Assembly: GCF_000177195.2 (NCBI RefSeq)
Contig: NC_015953.1
Location: 4,216,001 to 4,280,000 of the forward strand
DNA: 64,000 nt
Source of the DNA: Streptomyces sp. SirexAA-E
GTDB lineage: Bacteria > Actinomycetota > Actinomycetes > Streptomycetales > Streptomycetaceae
Direction: 5' to 3'
Below are positions 57,735-64,000 of this stretch, piece after piece (the stretch's first letter is position 1; each line of letters opens with the position of its first letter). The notes under the pieces were generated by a model. The model did no database searches. It saw only the letters and a list, made by a program, of their open reading frames with translations, and had not been told where the DNA came from. Both the position numbers and the translations under genes were made by a program.

Positions 57735-59066
57735 ATGGCGGCCGCCCGGATGCTGGTCCACGTGAATCCGACGACCGACAGCGCGACGCCCCTGGCCGCC
57801 CCGCCCCGCAGCCCCTCCCGCCCGCGCATGCACCGGGCGTGGATCGTCGCCGCCGTCACCTTCGTGACGATCATCGGCGGCGCGGCCTTCAACTCCCTGC
57901 CGGGTCTGCTCATCGACCCCCTCCACACCGAGTTCGGCTGGTCCCGGGGCGAGATCGGGCTGGCCGTCTCCATCGACATGGCCCTGTACGGGCTCACCGC
58001 GCCGTTCGCGGCGGCGTTGATGGACCGCTTCGGCATCCGCCGGGTCGTCGTCGTCGCGCTGAGCGCGGTGGCCGCCGGCGCCCTGGCCAGCGTCTGGATG
58101 ACCGCCGCCTGGCAGCTGATGCTGTACTGGGGCCTGCTCGTGGGTCTGGGCACCGGCTCCATGGCGATGGCCTTCTCTGCGACCGTCACCCACCGCTGGT
58201 TCGTCGCCCGCCGCGGCCTGGTCAGCGGCATCCTGACCGCGGCCGGGGCATCCGGCCAGCTCGTCTTCCTCCCCCTGTGCGCCTGGATCGTCGACCGGCA
58301 CGGGTGGCGCCCCGCCTCGGTGACGGTGGCTCTGGCCGCGCTCGTCGTCGTCCCGTTCGTCTGGCTCCTGATGCGGGACCACCCGGCCGACGTGGGCCTC
58401 GCTCCGTACGGCGGCACGTACGTGGAGAAGCCGGCCCCCGCGAAGGGCGCCGCCACCCGCACCCTGCGCGTCCTGGCCGACGCGGCCCGCACCGGGCCCT
58501 TCTGGCTGCTGGCCGGCACGTTCGCGATCTGCGGGGCCTCCACCAACGGCCTGATCCGCACCCACTTCGTCCCCTCGGCCCACGACCACGGCATGCCGAT
58601 CACCGCGGCGGCCTCGCTGCTCGCGGTCATCGGGGTCTTCGACGTCATCGGCACGGTCTTCAGCGGCTGGCTCACCGACCGCTTCGACGCCCGCAGGCTG
58701 CTGGCCGTCTACTACGCGCTGCGCGGGGTCTCCCTCCTCTTCCTGCCCATGCTGCTCGGCCCGTCGGTGCACCCGCCGATGGTCTTCTTCATCGTCTTCT
58801 ACGGCCTGGACTGGGTCGCCACGGTCCCGCCGACGATGGCCTTGTGCCGTGAGCAGTACGGCGAGGACAGCGCGATCGTCTTCGGCTGGGTCCTCGCCTC
58901 CCACCAGGTGGGCGCGGCCCTGGTGGCCTTCCTCGGCGGCGTGGCCCGTGACGTCTTCGGCTCGTACGACGTGGTCTGGTACGCGGCGGGGGCCCTGTGC
59001 GCGTCGGCGGCCCTGATGGCCCTGGTCATCCGCCGCGCACCGCGGGACGGCCTCGTGGCGCAGTGA
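57735..59066 (+). CDS. MFS transporter (monocarboxylate/oxalate-formate type)
   Basis: A 443-residue MFS protein with 12 predicted helices. It opens MHRAWIVAAVTFVTIIGGAAFNSLPGLLIDPLHTEFGWSRGEIGLAVS, with the loop 2-3 motif LMDRFGIRRVVVV and the loop 8-9 repeat GWLTDRFDARRLLAVYYALRG. The FGWSRGEI signature is shared with oxalate:formate antiporter-like and monocarboxylate transporters. Substrate not determined. ATG 57735 is used; ATG 57750 is possible. Confidence 0.88.
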   Translation: MAAARMLVHVNPTTDSATPLAAPPRSPSRPRMHRAWIVAAVTFVTIIGGAAFNSLPGLLIDPLHTEFGWSRGEIGLAVSIDMALYGLTAPFAAALMDRFGIRRVVVVALSAVAAGALASVWMTAAWQLMLYWGLLVGLGTGSMAMAFSATVTHRWFVARRGLVSGILTAAGASGQLVFLPLCAWIVDRHGWRPASVTVALAALVVVPFVWLLMRDHPADVGLAPYGGTYVEKPAPAKGAATRTLRVLADAARTGPFWLLAGTFAICGASTNGLIRTHFVPSAHDHGMPITAAASLLAVIGVFDVIGTVFSGWLTDRFDARRLLAVYYALRGVSLLFLPMLLGPSVHPPMVFFIVFYGLDWVATVPPTMALCREQYGEDSAIVFGWVLASHQVGAALVAFLGGVARDVFGSYDVVWYAAGALCASAALMALVIRRAPRDGLVAQ

Positions 59067-59231
59067 CAGACCGTCAGGGGCGGGCAGGAAAACCCAGGTG
59101 ACGGCACGTCCCCTCCCGCGATGTGATGGCTGAAGCTCCACAACCCTGGACGGTCCTTGATCGTCACATGGTTGATGCCGGTGGCAGCGTCCACCGGCGG
59201 GAGCCCGTCACGACCCCGTCACTGGAGAGCC

Positions 59232-60578
59232 ATGAGACCTGTCCCCGCCCGCCCCGTCGCGCGCCTCGCCACCTCGGTCGCCGTCGTCACCGGAGCCCTG
59301 CTCACCGGGCTGTCCGTTCCGGCGTCGGCCGACGAACCGCAGTCCGACCAGCTGTGGATCGCCGCGCCGTACGAGCAGAACCTCCAGGCCGGTTCGGAGT
59401 CCGAGACCGACTTCGAGGTCGGCCTGTACCACGACAACGACACCTTCTCGGTGATCGACGGCCAGGTCACCGTGGACGTCTCCGGCCTCGCCGGGGTCGC
59501 CGAGGTGAGCTGGCCCTCCAACTGCGCGCCCGCCGGCACCACGGCGGTGTGTGACATACCCGTGGTTCCCGTGATCGGCGAGGACTACGACCCGCAGATC
59601 ACCCTCGGCCTCCGCCCGGCGGCCGGCGCCGAGCTGGGTGCCCAGGGCAAGGTGACCTACGAGGCCACGGCGCTCGGCGGCCCCGACGGGACGCTGGAGG
59701 CCCCGAAGGACTCCTTCGACTCCACGGTCACCGTCACCTCCGGCCCCGACCTGGCCCTGAACGAGTTGGACCCGGTCACCGGCGCCCAGCCCGGCAGCGT
59801 CCACACCCTGCCGCTCACCGTGACCAACCGGGGCGCCGTCCCGGCCCAGGGCTTCACCCTCGGCATGACCGCCTCGTACGGGCTCGGCTTCGACTCCCGG
59901 TACGACGCCTGCACCTACACGGATCTCGGCGACGACGACTACGCGCCGATGTACCAGGCCGACTGCGCCTTCGACCAGGTCCTCGAACCGGGGGAGACCT
60001 TCACGCTGCCCGAGCCGCTGCGGATGTCCCTCGCCCCGCACGCCCTGACCGAGCGGCTGGACATCAGCCTCAGGCCCGGTGGCGGCGCTGACGACATCGC
60101 GGAGGAGGACAACTACGTCTCCGTGGCGCTGAAGGCGGTCAGCACCGCGGACTTCTCCGTACGCGACGTGAAGGTCAGCGGTGCGGCGGGCGACACCGTC
60201 CGGGCCGACGTCACCTTCCACAACAACGGTCCCGGCTGGTTCGGCAACCTCGGCTCGGGCGACTCGGTGGCCCTGGTCGGATTCACCGTCCCGGCGGGCA
60301 CCACCGCCACCTCCGTGCCCGACGCGTGTGAGCCCCGGACGCTGTCCGGCGGCTACCGGGCGGGCCGGCTCGGCGCCCCGAGCTACGTCTGCGAGATGCC
60401 GTACTGGGTGCTGGAGGACACCACCCGTGTCTTCCCCTTCGACCTGCGCGTCGACACCGTGGTGCCCGACGCCCACGGCGCCGTCACCCTGAGGCCCGCG
60501 AGCTTCGGCACCGACTTCCCGTTCGACCCCGAGCCGGGCAACAACACCGCCACGGTCACGGTGAACCCCACCGCCTGA
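59232..60578 (+). CDS. Secreted beta-sandwich protein, function unknown
   Basis: A 448-residue exported protein. The Sec signal is MRPVPARPVARLATSVAVVTGALLTGLSVPASA with cleavage expected before DEPQSDQ. The mature protein is acidic and Gly/Thr-rich, with two regions that look like CARDB/DUF11-type Ig-like domains (HTLPLTVTNRGAVPAQGFTLGM and GDTVRADVTFHNNGPGWFGNLGSGDSVAL). It has five or more Cys residues in the mature part. No sortase motif, lipobox or membrane anchor is seen, so it is probably released or wall-associated. No function recognised. Confidence 0.8.
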   Translation: MRPVPARPVARLATSVAVVTGALLTGLSVPASADEPQSDQLWIAAPYEQNLQAGSESETDFEVGLYHDNDTFSVIDGQVTVDVSGLAGVAEVSWPSNCAPAGTTAVCDIPVVPVIGEDYDPQITLGLRPAAGAELGAQGKVTYEATALGGPDGTLEAPKDSFDSTVTVTSGPDLALNELDPVTGAQPGSVHTLPLTVTNRGAVPAQGFTLGMTASYGLGFDSRYDACTYTDLGDDDYAPMYQADCAFDQVLEPGETFTLPEPLRMSLAPHALTERLDISLRPGGGADDIAEEDNYVSVALKAVSTADFSVRDVKVSGAAGDTVRADVTFHNNGPGWFGNLGSGDSVALVGFTVPAGTTATSVPDACEPRTLSGGYRAGRLGAPSYVCEMPYWVLEDTTRVFPFDLRVDTVVPDAHGAVTLRPASFGTDFPFDPEPGNNTATVTVNPTA

Positions 60579-60591
60579 CGGCCGGGGGGCC

Positions 60592-60626
60592 GGGCGGGGA
60601 CGGTGCGGTGCGCCCCGTCCCCGCCC
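60592..60626. terminator. Bidirectional terminator between convergent genes
   Basis: GGGCGGGGACGG and CCGTCCCCGCCC form a perfect 12-bp stem with an 11-base loop, 14 bases after the secreted-protein stop and 3 bases before the monooxygenase stop. Confidence 0.8.
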
Positions 60627-60628
60627 CG

Positions 60629-61816
60629 TCAGCCCTTCGCCGAGGCCAGCCGCCCGGCTATCTTCCGGGCGTCCCGGGCTATCTCGCGCAGCATCCCGCT
60701 GATCGGGTTGGTGAACCCGGTGAAGTACAGCCCGGGGGCCTGCTTCGGGGTACGGGCGCCGTGCACGACGGGGCGGCCCCGGTCGTCCAGGACCCCGAGG
60801 TGGCCCACCAGACCCTCCAGCGACCGCTCGTAGCCGGTCGCCGCGATCACCGCGTCCGGCGTGACCCTGGCGCCGTCGGCCAGTACCACCGTGTCCCCGT
60901 CGAACGACTCGACGGCCGCCACCGGCACCACCCGGCCACTCTTCACGGCGGCGATCAGCCCGACGTCCTGCACCGGGATCGCGCCCTGGCGGACCCGGGA
61001 GTAGAGGCCACCGCGCGGCCGGGGCAGTCCGTGCGCCGAGAGGTCGGGCACGGAGATCCGGCACATCAGCCGCCCCGCCGCGTCGACCAGCCGGACCGGC
61101 AGCCGGCGGACCAGGACGGCGGTCGCCTGCGCGGGCCAGCCCGCCGTGGAGCGGCGCACGATGTGCGGAGGCGTGCGCACCGCGATCCGCACCCGGGCGG
61201 CACCGCCCTCGACCAGGTCCACGGCGATCTCGGCCCCCGTGTTGCCGATGCCGGCCACCAGCACGTCCTTGCCCGCGTAGGGGCCCGGCTCCCGGTACTC
61301 CGCGGCGTGCAGCAGCGTGCCGGTGAACCCCTCGCGGCCGGGCCAGTCCGGGACCCGGGGGGTGTGGTTGAAGCCGGTCGCCACGACCACCGCCCGGCCC
61401 GTCAGCACCCGCCCGCCGGTGGCGCTCAGCCGCCAGCCCGTCCCGTCCCCGGCCCGCTCCATCCGGGACACCTCGACGCCGGTGACGACCTCCAGCTCAT
61501 GGTGGTCGGCGTACTTCTCCAGGTAGCGCACCATGTCGGCGCGTGAGACCCACCGTCCGAACCGGCGCGGCATCGCCAGCCCGGGCAGCGACGACCACCG
61601 CCGGGTGGTGTGCAGGTGCAGCCGGTCGTAGTGGCGGCGCCAGGACGCGCCGACCTCCCCGGTGCGCTCCAGGACCACCGCCCGCACCCCGCGCGCCCGC
61701 AGGGCCGCGGCGGTGGCGAGGCCGGCGGGGCCACCACCGATCACGTAGACCGGCCGGTCCTCGGTGCGGTCGGCGAAGGCGGGCAGGGCGGCAGGTGCGG
61801 ATGTGCTGTCGGGCAT
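60629..61816 (-). CDS. Flavin-containing monooxygenase (class B, YUCCA/CzcO-like)
   Basis: A 395-residue two-dinucleotide-fold enzyme. The FAD site is VYVIGGGPAGLATAAALRARG, the NADP site is VLVAGIGNTGAEIAVDLVEGG, and the class B signature F-x-G-x3-H-x3-Y is present as FTGTLLHAAEY. ATGYERSLEGLVG near the C-terminus is the second conserved ATG motif. Substrate unknown. ATG 61816 (MPDSTSAPAALP) is chosen; a frame from 61855 adds 13 residues without family similarity. Confidence 0.9.
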   Translation of the reverse strand: MPDSTSAPAALPAFADRTEDRPVYVIGGGPAGLATAAALRARGVRAVVLERTGEVGASWRRHYDRLHLHTTRRWSSLPGLAMPRRFGRWVSRADMVRYLEKYADHHELEVVTGVEVSRMERAGDGTGWRLSATGGRVLTGRAVVVATGFNHTPRVPDWPGREGFTGTLLHAAEYREPGPYAGKDVLVAGIGNTGAEIAVDLVEGGAARVRIAVRTPPHIVRRSTAGWPAQATAVLVRRLPVRLVDAAGRLMCRISVPDLSAHGLPRPRGGLYSRVRQGAIPVQDVGLIAAVKSGRVVPVAAVESFDGDTVVLADGARVTPDAVIAATGYERSLEGLVGHLGVLDDRGRPVVHGARTPKQAPGLYFTGFTNPISGMLREIARDARKIAGRLASAKG

Positions 61817-61908
61817 GTCCGGAGCGTAACCGGGCACACCTGCCGACATGCACATGATAGGTCTCGCTCCAGGCCGGAATCGGTTGCGAAATGATCACGG
61901 CCGGCCGC

Positions 61909-62493
61909 TCACAGCCCCGGCGCGCCCCACACCGGGAACCAGCGGCTCAGATCGCCCTCGACCCGCAGGTCGTCGCCGAGCACCGCCCTGACCTGGAGCT
62001 CCAGTTGGTTGTCCCGTCGTTCGCCGCCGCCCTGGGCCGGGGCGAACGGGTAGAAGGTGCCGCGCTTGTAGAGGTAGACCAGCGCCAGCCGCCGGCCCTC
62101 GGCGTTCCGGAACCCGATCAGCGAACAGAGCAGGTGCGGGCCGAAGCCGCCGTCCTGGAGCAGGGTGTTCACCGCGTGCAGGTCGTTGACCAGGGCCGCG
62201 GTGTCCTCGGCCGGCTGCTGTGCGAGCAGCCACGTGTAGCCGTAGGTGTCCTGGCTGAACTCCACCGGGACCCCGCCCCGCCCGGTGTCCGCGTCGAGCA
62301 GCTCCCGTACGTCCTGCCGGATACGGGCGAAGGTGCCGCCCTCCACCCCGGCGAAGCACACCGACCCGTATCCGGTCGGGGTGAAGCCGGTGCCTGCTTC
62401 GAGGGTGAGCGCGGCGGAGGGGACGGCGAAGAGCTGGTCCAGGTCGGGCCGGACCGGTTTGCTGCGGCCCAGGATGCTGTCGAGCAGGCCCAC
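61909..62493 (-). CDS. pspAB: PspA-associated protein PspAB
   Basis: A 194-residue protein matching PspAB: MGLLDSILGRSKPVRPDLDQLFAVPSAALTLEAG at the N-terminus, VPVEFSQDTYGYTWLLAQ in the middle, RDNQLELQVRAVLGDDLRVEGDLSRWFPVWGAPGL at the end. It lies 9 bases after htpX on the same strand, a pairing common in actinobacteria and linked to envelope-stress response. Its biochemical role is unknown. No membrane helix. Confidence 0.9.
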   Translation of the reverse strand: MGLLDSILGRSKPVRPDLDQLFAVPSAALTLEAGTGFTPTGYGSVCFAGVEGGTFARIRQDVRELLDADTGRGGVPVEFSQDTYGYTWLLAQQPAEDTAALVNDLHAVNTLLQDGGFGPHLLCSLIGFRNAEGRRLALVYLYKRGTFYPFAPAQGGGERRDNQLELQVRAVLGDDLRVEGDLSRWFPVWGAPGL

Positions 62494-62502
62494 TGGGCCT
62501 CC

Positions 62503-63414
62503 TTACGGGTGGGACAGGCCGGCCGAGATGCGGGCCAGCTGGTCGAGGCGCTGTTCGAGCGTCGGGTGCGAGGAGAGCAGCCGTCCGAGGCTCTCCTTGG
62601 CGGCGAAGGCCGGCACGAAGTAGAAGGCGTTGTACGGCTCGGCCTTGCGCAGGTCCTCCGTCGGGATCCTCGCCATCTGGCCGCTGATCTTGGTGAGCGC
62701 GGAGGCCAGTGACGAGGGGCGGCCGGTGAGGAGGGCCGCGGTGCGGTCGGCGGACAGCTCCCGGTAGCGGGACAGCAGCCGGGTCAGCAGGAAGCTCAGC
62801 GCGTACACGACCGCGCTGATCAGCGGGATGAGCATGATGATGATCCCCGCCGGGTCGTTGCCCCGGTTGCTGCGGGCGAAGCCGCCCCACAGGGCGATCC
62901 GGGTGATGATCCCGGCCAGGACCCCCAGGAACGACGCGATGGTCATGACGGCGACGTCGCGGTGGGCCACGTGCGACATCTCGTGGGCCAGGACCCCCTC
63001 CAGCTCGTCGGGCTCCAGTCTGCGCAGCAGCCCGCTGGTCGCGCAGACCAGGGCCGTCTTCTCGCTGCGGCCGGTGGCGAACGCGTTCGGTACGTCGCTC
63101 TGCGCGATCGCCACCCGGGGCTTCGGCATGTCGGCCAGGGCGCAGATGCGGTCGATCGCCCCGTGCAGCTCGGGCGCCTCCTGCGGCCCGACCTCGCGCG
63201 CGCCCATGCCGTAGGCGGCGATGCGGTCGCTGAACCAGAACTGGGCGATGAACAGACCGCCCACGATGACCAGGATGATCGGCCAGGAGCCCTGCAGGAC
63301 CGCGAGGAGTATTCCGACGATGACCACGTACAGCAGACCGATGAAGAACATGGTTCCGACCATGCGGGTGGTCAGGCCCCGGTCCGGGGCGTAACGGGAA
63401 CGGACTCGTGCCAT
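62503..63414 (-). CDS. htpX: Membrane zinc metalloprotease HtpX
   Basis: A 303-residue M48 protease. Two N-terminal helices (about 17-35 and 44-60) are followed by the zinc site HEMSH (in LEGVLAHEMSHVAHRDVAVM), two further helices, and the third ligand Glu in LSRYRELSADRTAALLTG. It degrades misfolded membrane proteins. ATG 63414 is preceded by GGAGG with a good spacing; longer frames extend into non-coding sequence. It is co-transcribed with pspAB. Confidence 0.95.
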   Translation of the reverse strand: MARVRSRYAPDRGLTTRMVGTMFFIGLLYVVIVGILLAVLQGSWPIILVIVGGLFIAQFWFSDRIAAYGMGAREVGPQEAPELHGAIDRICALADMPKPRVAIAQSDVPNAFATGRSEKTALVCATSGLLRRLEPDELEGVLAHEMSHVAHRDVAVMTIASFLGVLAGIITRIALWGGFARSNRGNDPAGIIIMLIPLISAVVYALSFLLTRLLSRYRELSADRTAALLTGRPSSLASALTKISGQMARIPTEDLRKAEPYNAFYFVPAFAAKESLGRLLSSHPTLEQRLDQLARISAGLSHP

Positions 63415-63459
63415 GGGTGCCTCCAACCAGCTCACCTGACTCCCATAGCGCCCCTTCTG

Positions 63460-63494
63460 CCCTGAAGACCGGATAAGTAGGGGTCCGGCCTCAG
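63460..63494 (-). terminator. Imperfect hairpin after the PdxH-like gene
   Basis: CTGAAGACCGGA and TCCGGCCTCAG pair imperfectly around a 10-base loop, overlapping the stop codon region of the gene at 63491 and preceding htpX on the same strand. Confidence 0.35.
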
Positions 63495-64000
63495 GGCCAG
63501 AGCAGCTCCCGGGTCCACGGACCGACGGCCTCCCGGCGGTAGCGCAGGCGGACGTGCCGGCGCTCGGCGTCCCCCTGGAAGAACTCGGCCTCGTGCGGTT
63601 CGACCACGTACCGCGACCAGGTCTCCACCTCCGTGTCCGGCTCCGCCCGCGCGCGCTCCCAGGCCTCCTCCGAGGCACGGACGAGTTCGTCGCGGGAGGG
63701 CAGCACCTCGCTCTGCGTCCCGGTCAGGGCCGCCGCCAAGGCCCCGGTGGACCGGGCCCGCAGATCCGCCCGGCTCTCGGCGCGGCCCACCGGGGTGACC
63801 GTCCCGCGCACCCGCACCTGGCGGCCCTGGGCGGGCCAGTAGAAGGTGAGGGCCGCGTGCGGGCGGGCCGCGAGCTGGCGGCCCTTCTCGCTGGTGGTGT
63901 GCGTGCCGAAATGCCAGCCCCGCTCGTCCGCGTCGTGCAGCATGAGCGTCCGCGCGTCCGGCCGCCCCTCGGCGTCCACGGTGGCCAGGGTCATGGTGTG
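63491..64000 (-). CDS. PdxH-like pyridoxamine-phosphate-oxidase family protein, 5' end outside window
   Basis: At least 169 residues of an FMN split-barrel flavoprotein. MTLATVDAEGRPDARTLMLHDADERGWHFGTHTTSEKGRQLAARPHAALTFYWPAQGRQVRVRG corresponds to the FMN-binding half of PdxH, and the C-terminal WSRYVVEPHEAEFFQGDAERRHVRLRYRR to its tail (which in PdxH reads WGGFRVVPETIEFWQG...RLHDRLRY). The frame stays open upstream (HTMTL), and PdxH proteins have more sequence there, so the true start is beyond the window. The changed substrate-binding residues suggest a paralogue (PdxH/YLR456W-type or phenazine-like) rather than a second true PdxH. Confidence 0.8.
   Translation of the reverse strand, partial: HTMTLATVDAEGRPDARTLMLHDADERGWHFGTHTTSEKGRQLAARPHAALTFYWPAQGRQVRVRGTVTPVGRAESRADLRARSTGALAAALTGTQSEVLPSRDELVRASEEAWERARAEPDTEVETWSRYVVEPHEAEFFQGDAERRHVRLRYRREAVGPWTRELLWP

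Noticed and set aside
55689..59141. Minus-strand frame of 1150 residues
   Set aside because: It is opposite the RsbW-like, DUF2809 and MFS genes and out of frame with the GlxA-type gene. No family match.
1..64000. CRISPR array, tRNA, rRNA or riboswitch
   Set aside because: No regularly spaced repeat with unique spacers and no tRNA or rRNA core sequences were seen on either strand by reading. A covariance-model scan would be needed to exclude small riboswitches.

Overview
The window is a high-GC chromosomal segment of a Streptomyces. This rests on pervasive G/C third positions, GTG and TTG starts, many 4-bp ATGA/GTGA gene overlaps, and family content: a conservon, a DmdR-type iron regulator, a BldG-like STAS protein, a zf-HC2 anti-sigma factor and a PspAB/HtpX pair. 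From memory the order resembles the S. coelicolor core region around serC, citA/pdxH and dmdR1; I could not check this.

Layout. 1-2172: a DinB-like protein cut by the window edge, a Uma2 protein, and serC with a strong terminator. 2302-7701 (minus): a complete conservon, cvnA-B-C-D followed by two cytochrome P450s, overlapping gene to gene. The first P450 has lost the EXXR arginine, as reported for the CYP157 family. 8139-16363: an LCP cell-wall ligase, a large FAD/Fe-S 2-hydroxyacid dehydrogenase, a beta-lactamase-fold hydrolase, a LysR/EamA divergent pair and a 55-residue protein. 16661-26889: an eight-gene plus-strand catabolic cluster (TIGR03084, AtuA, acyl-CoA carboxylase beta and alpha, acyl-CoA dehydrogenase, acyl-CoA ligase, enoyl-CoA hydratase, TetR) with a TetR-like palindrome ahead of its first gene.

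26937-35460 is an accessory island between the TetR gene and citrate synthase. It holds a helix-turn-helix protein, two nearly identical 181-bp MITEs, a truncated restriction/helicase-like fragment, a membrane alpha/beta hydrolase, a two-component system, and a Tn3 transposase remnant that is truncated at both ends and frameshifted. The second MITE adds exactly 59 codons to the histidine kinase gene without breaking the reading frame.

35576-64000 returns to core genes: citA and pdxH (divergent); a compact structured transcript with a 12-codon micro-ORF and an extended Shine-Dalgarno sequence; a PAS/GAF sensor; a SIS protein; dmdR1 with long antisense ORFs; an alpha/beta hydrolase with an Ala in the nucleophile position and a TTA codon; an ABC exporter; a primase/polymerase-like protein; a conserved regulator; purU; an ECF sigma/anti-sigma pair; STAS, EF-hand and RsbW-like proteins; a GlxA-type regulator; an MFS transporter; a secreted protein; a flavin monooxygenase; pspAB-htpX; and the start-truncated end of a second PdxH-like gene. 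No tRNA, rRNA or CRISPR array was recognised.
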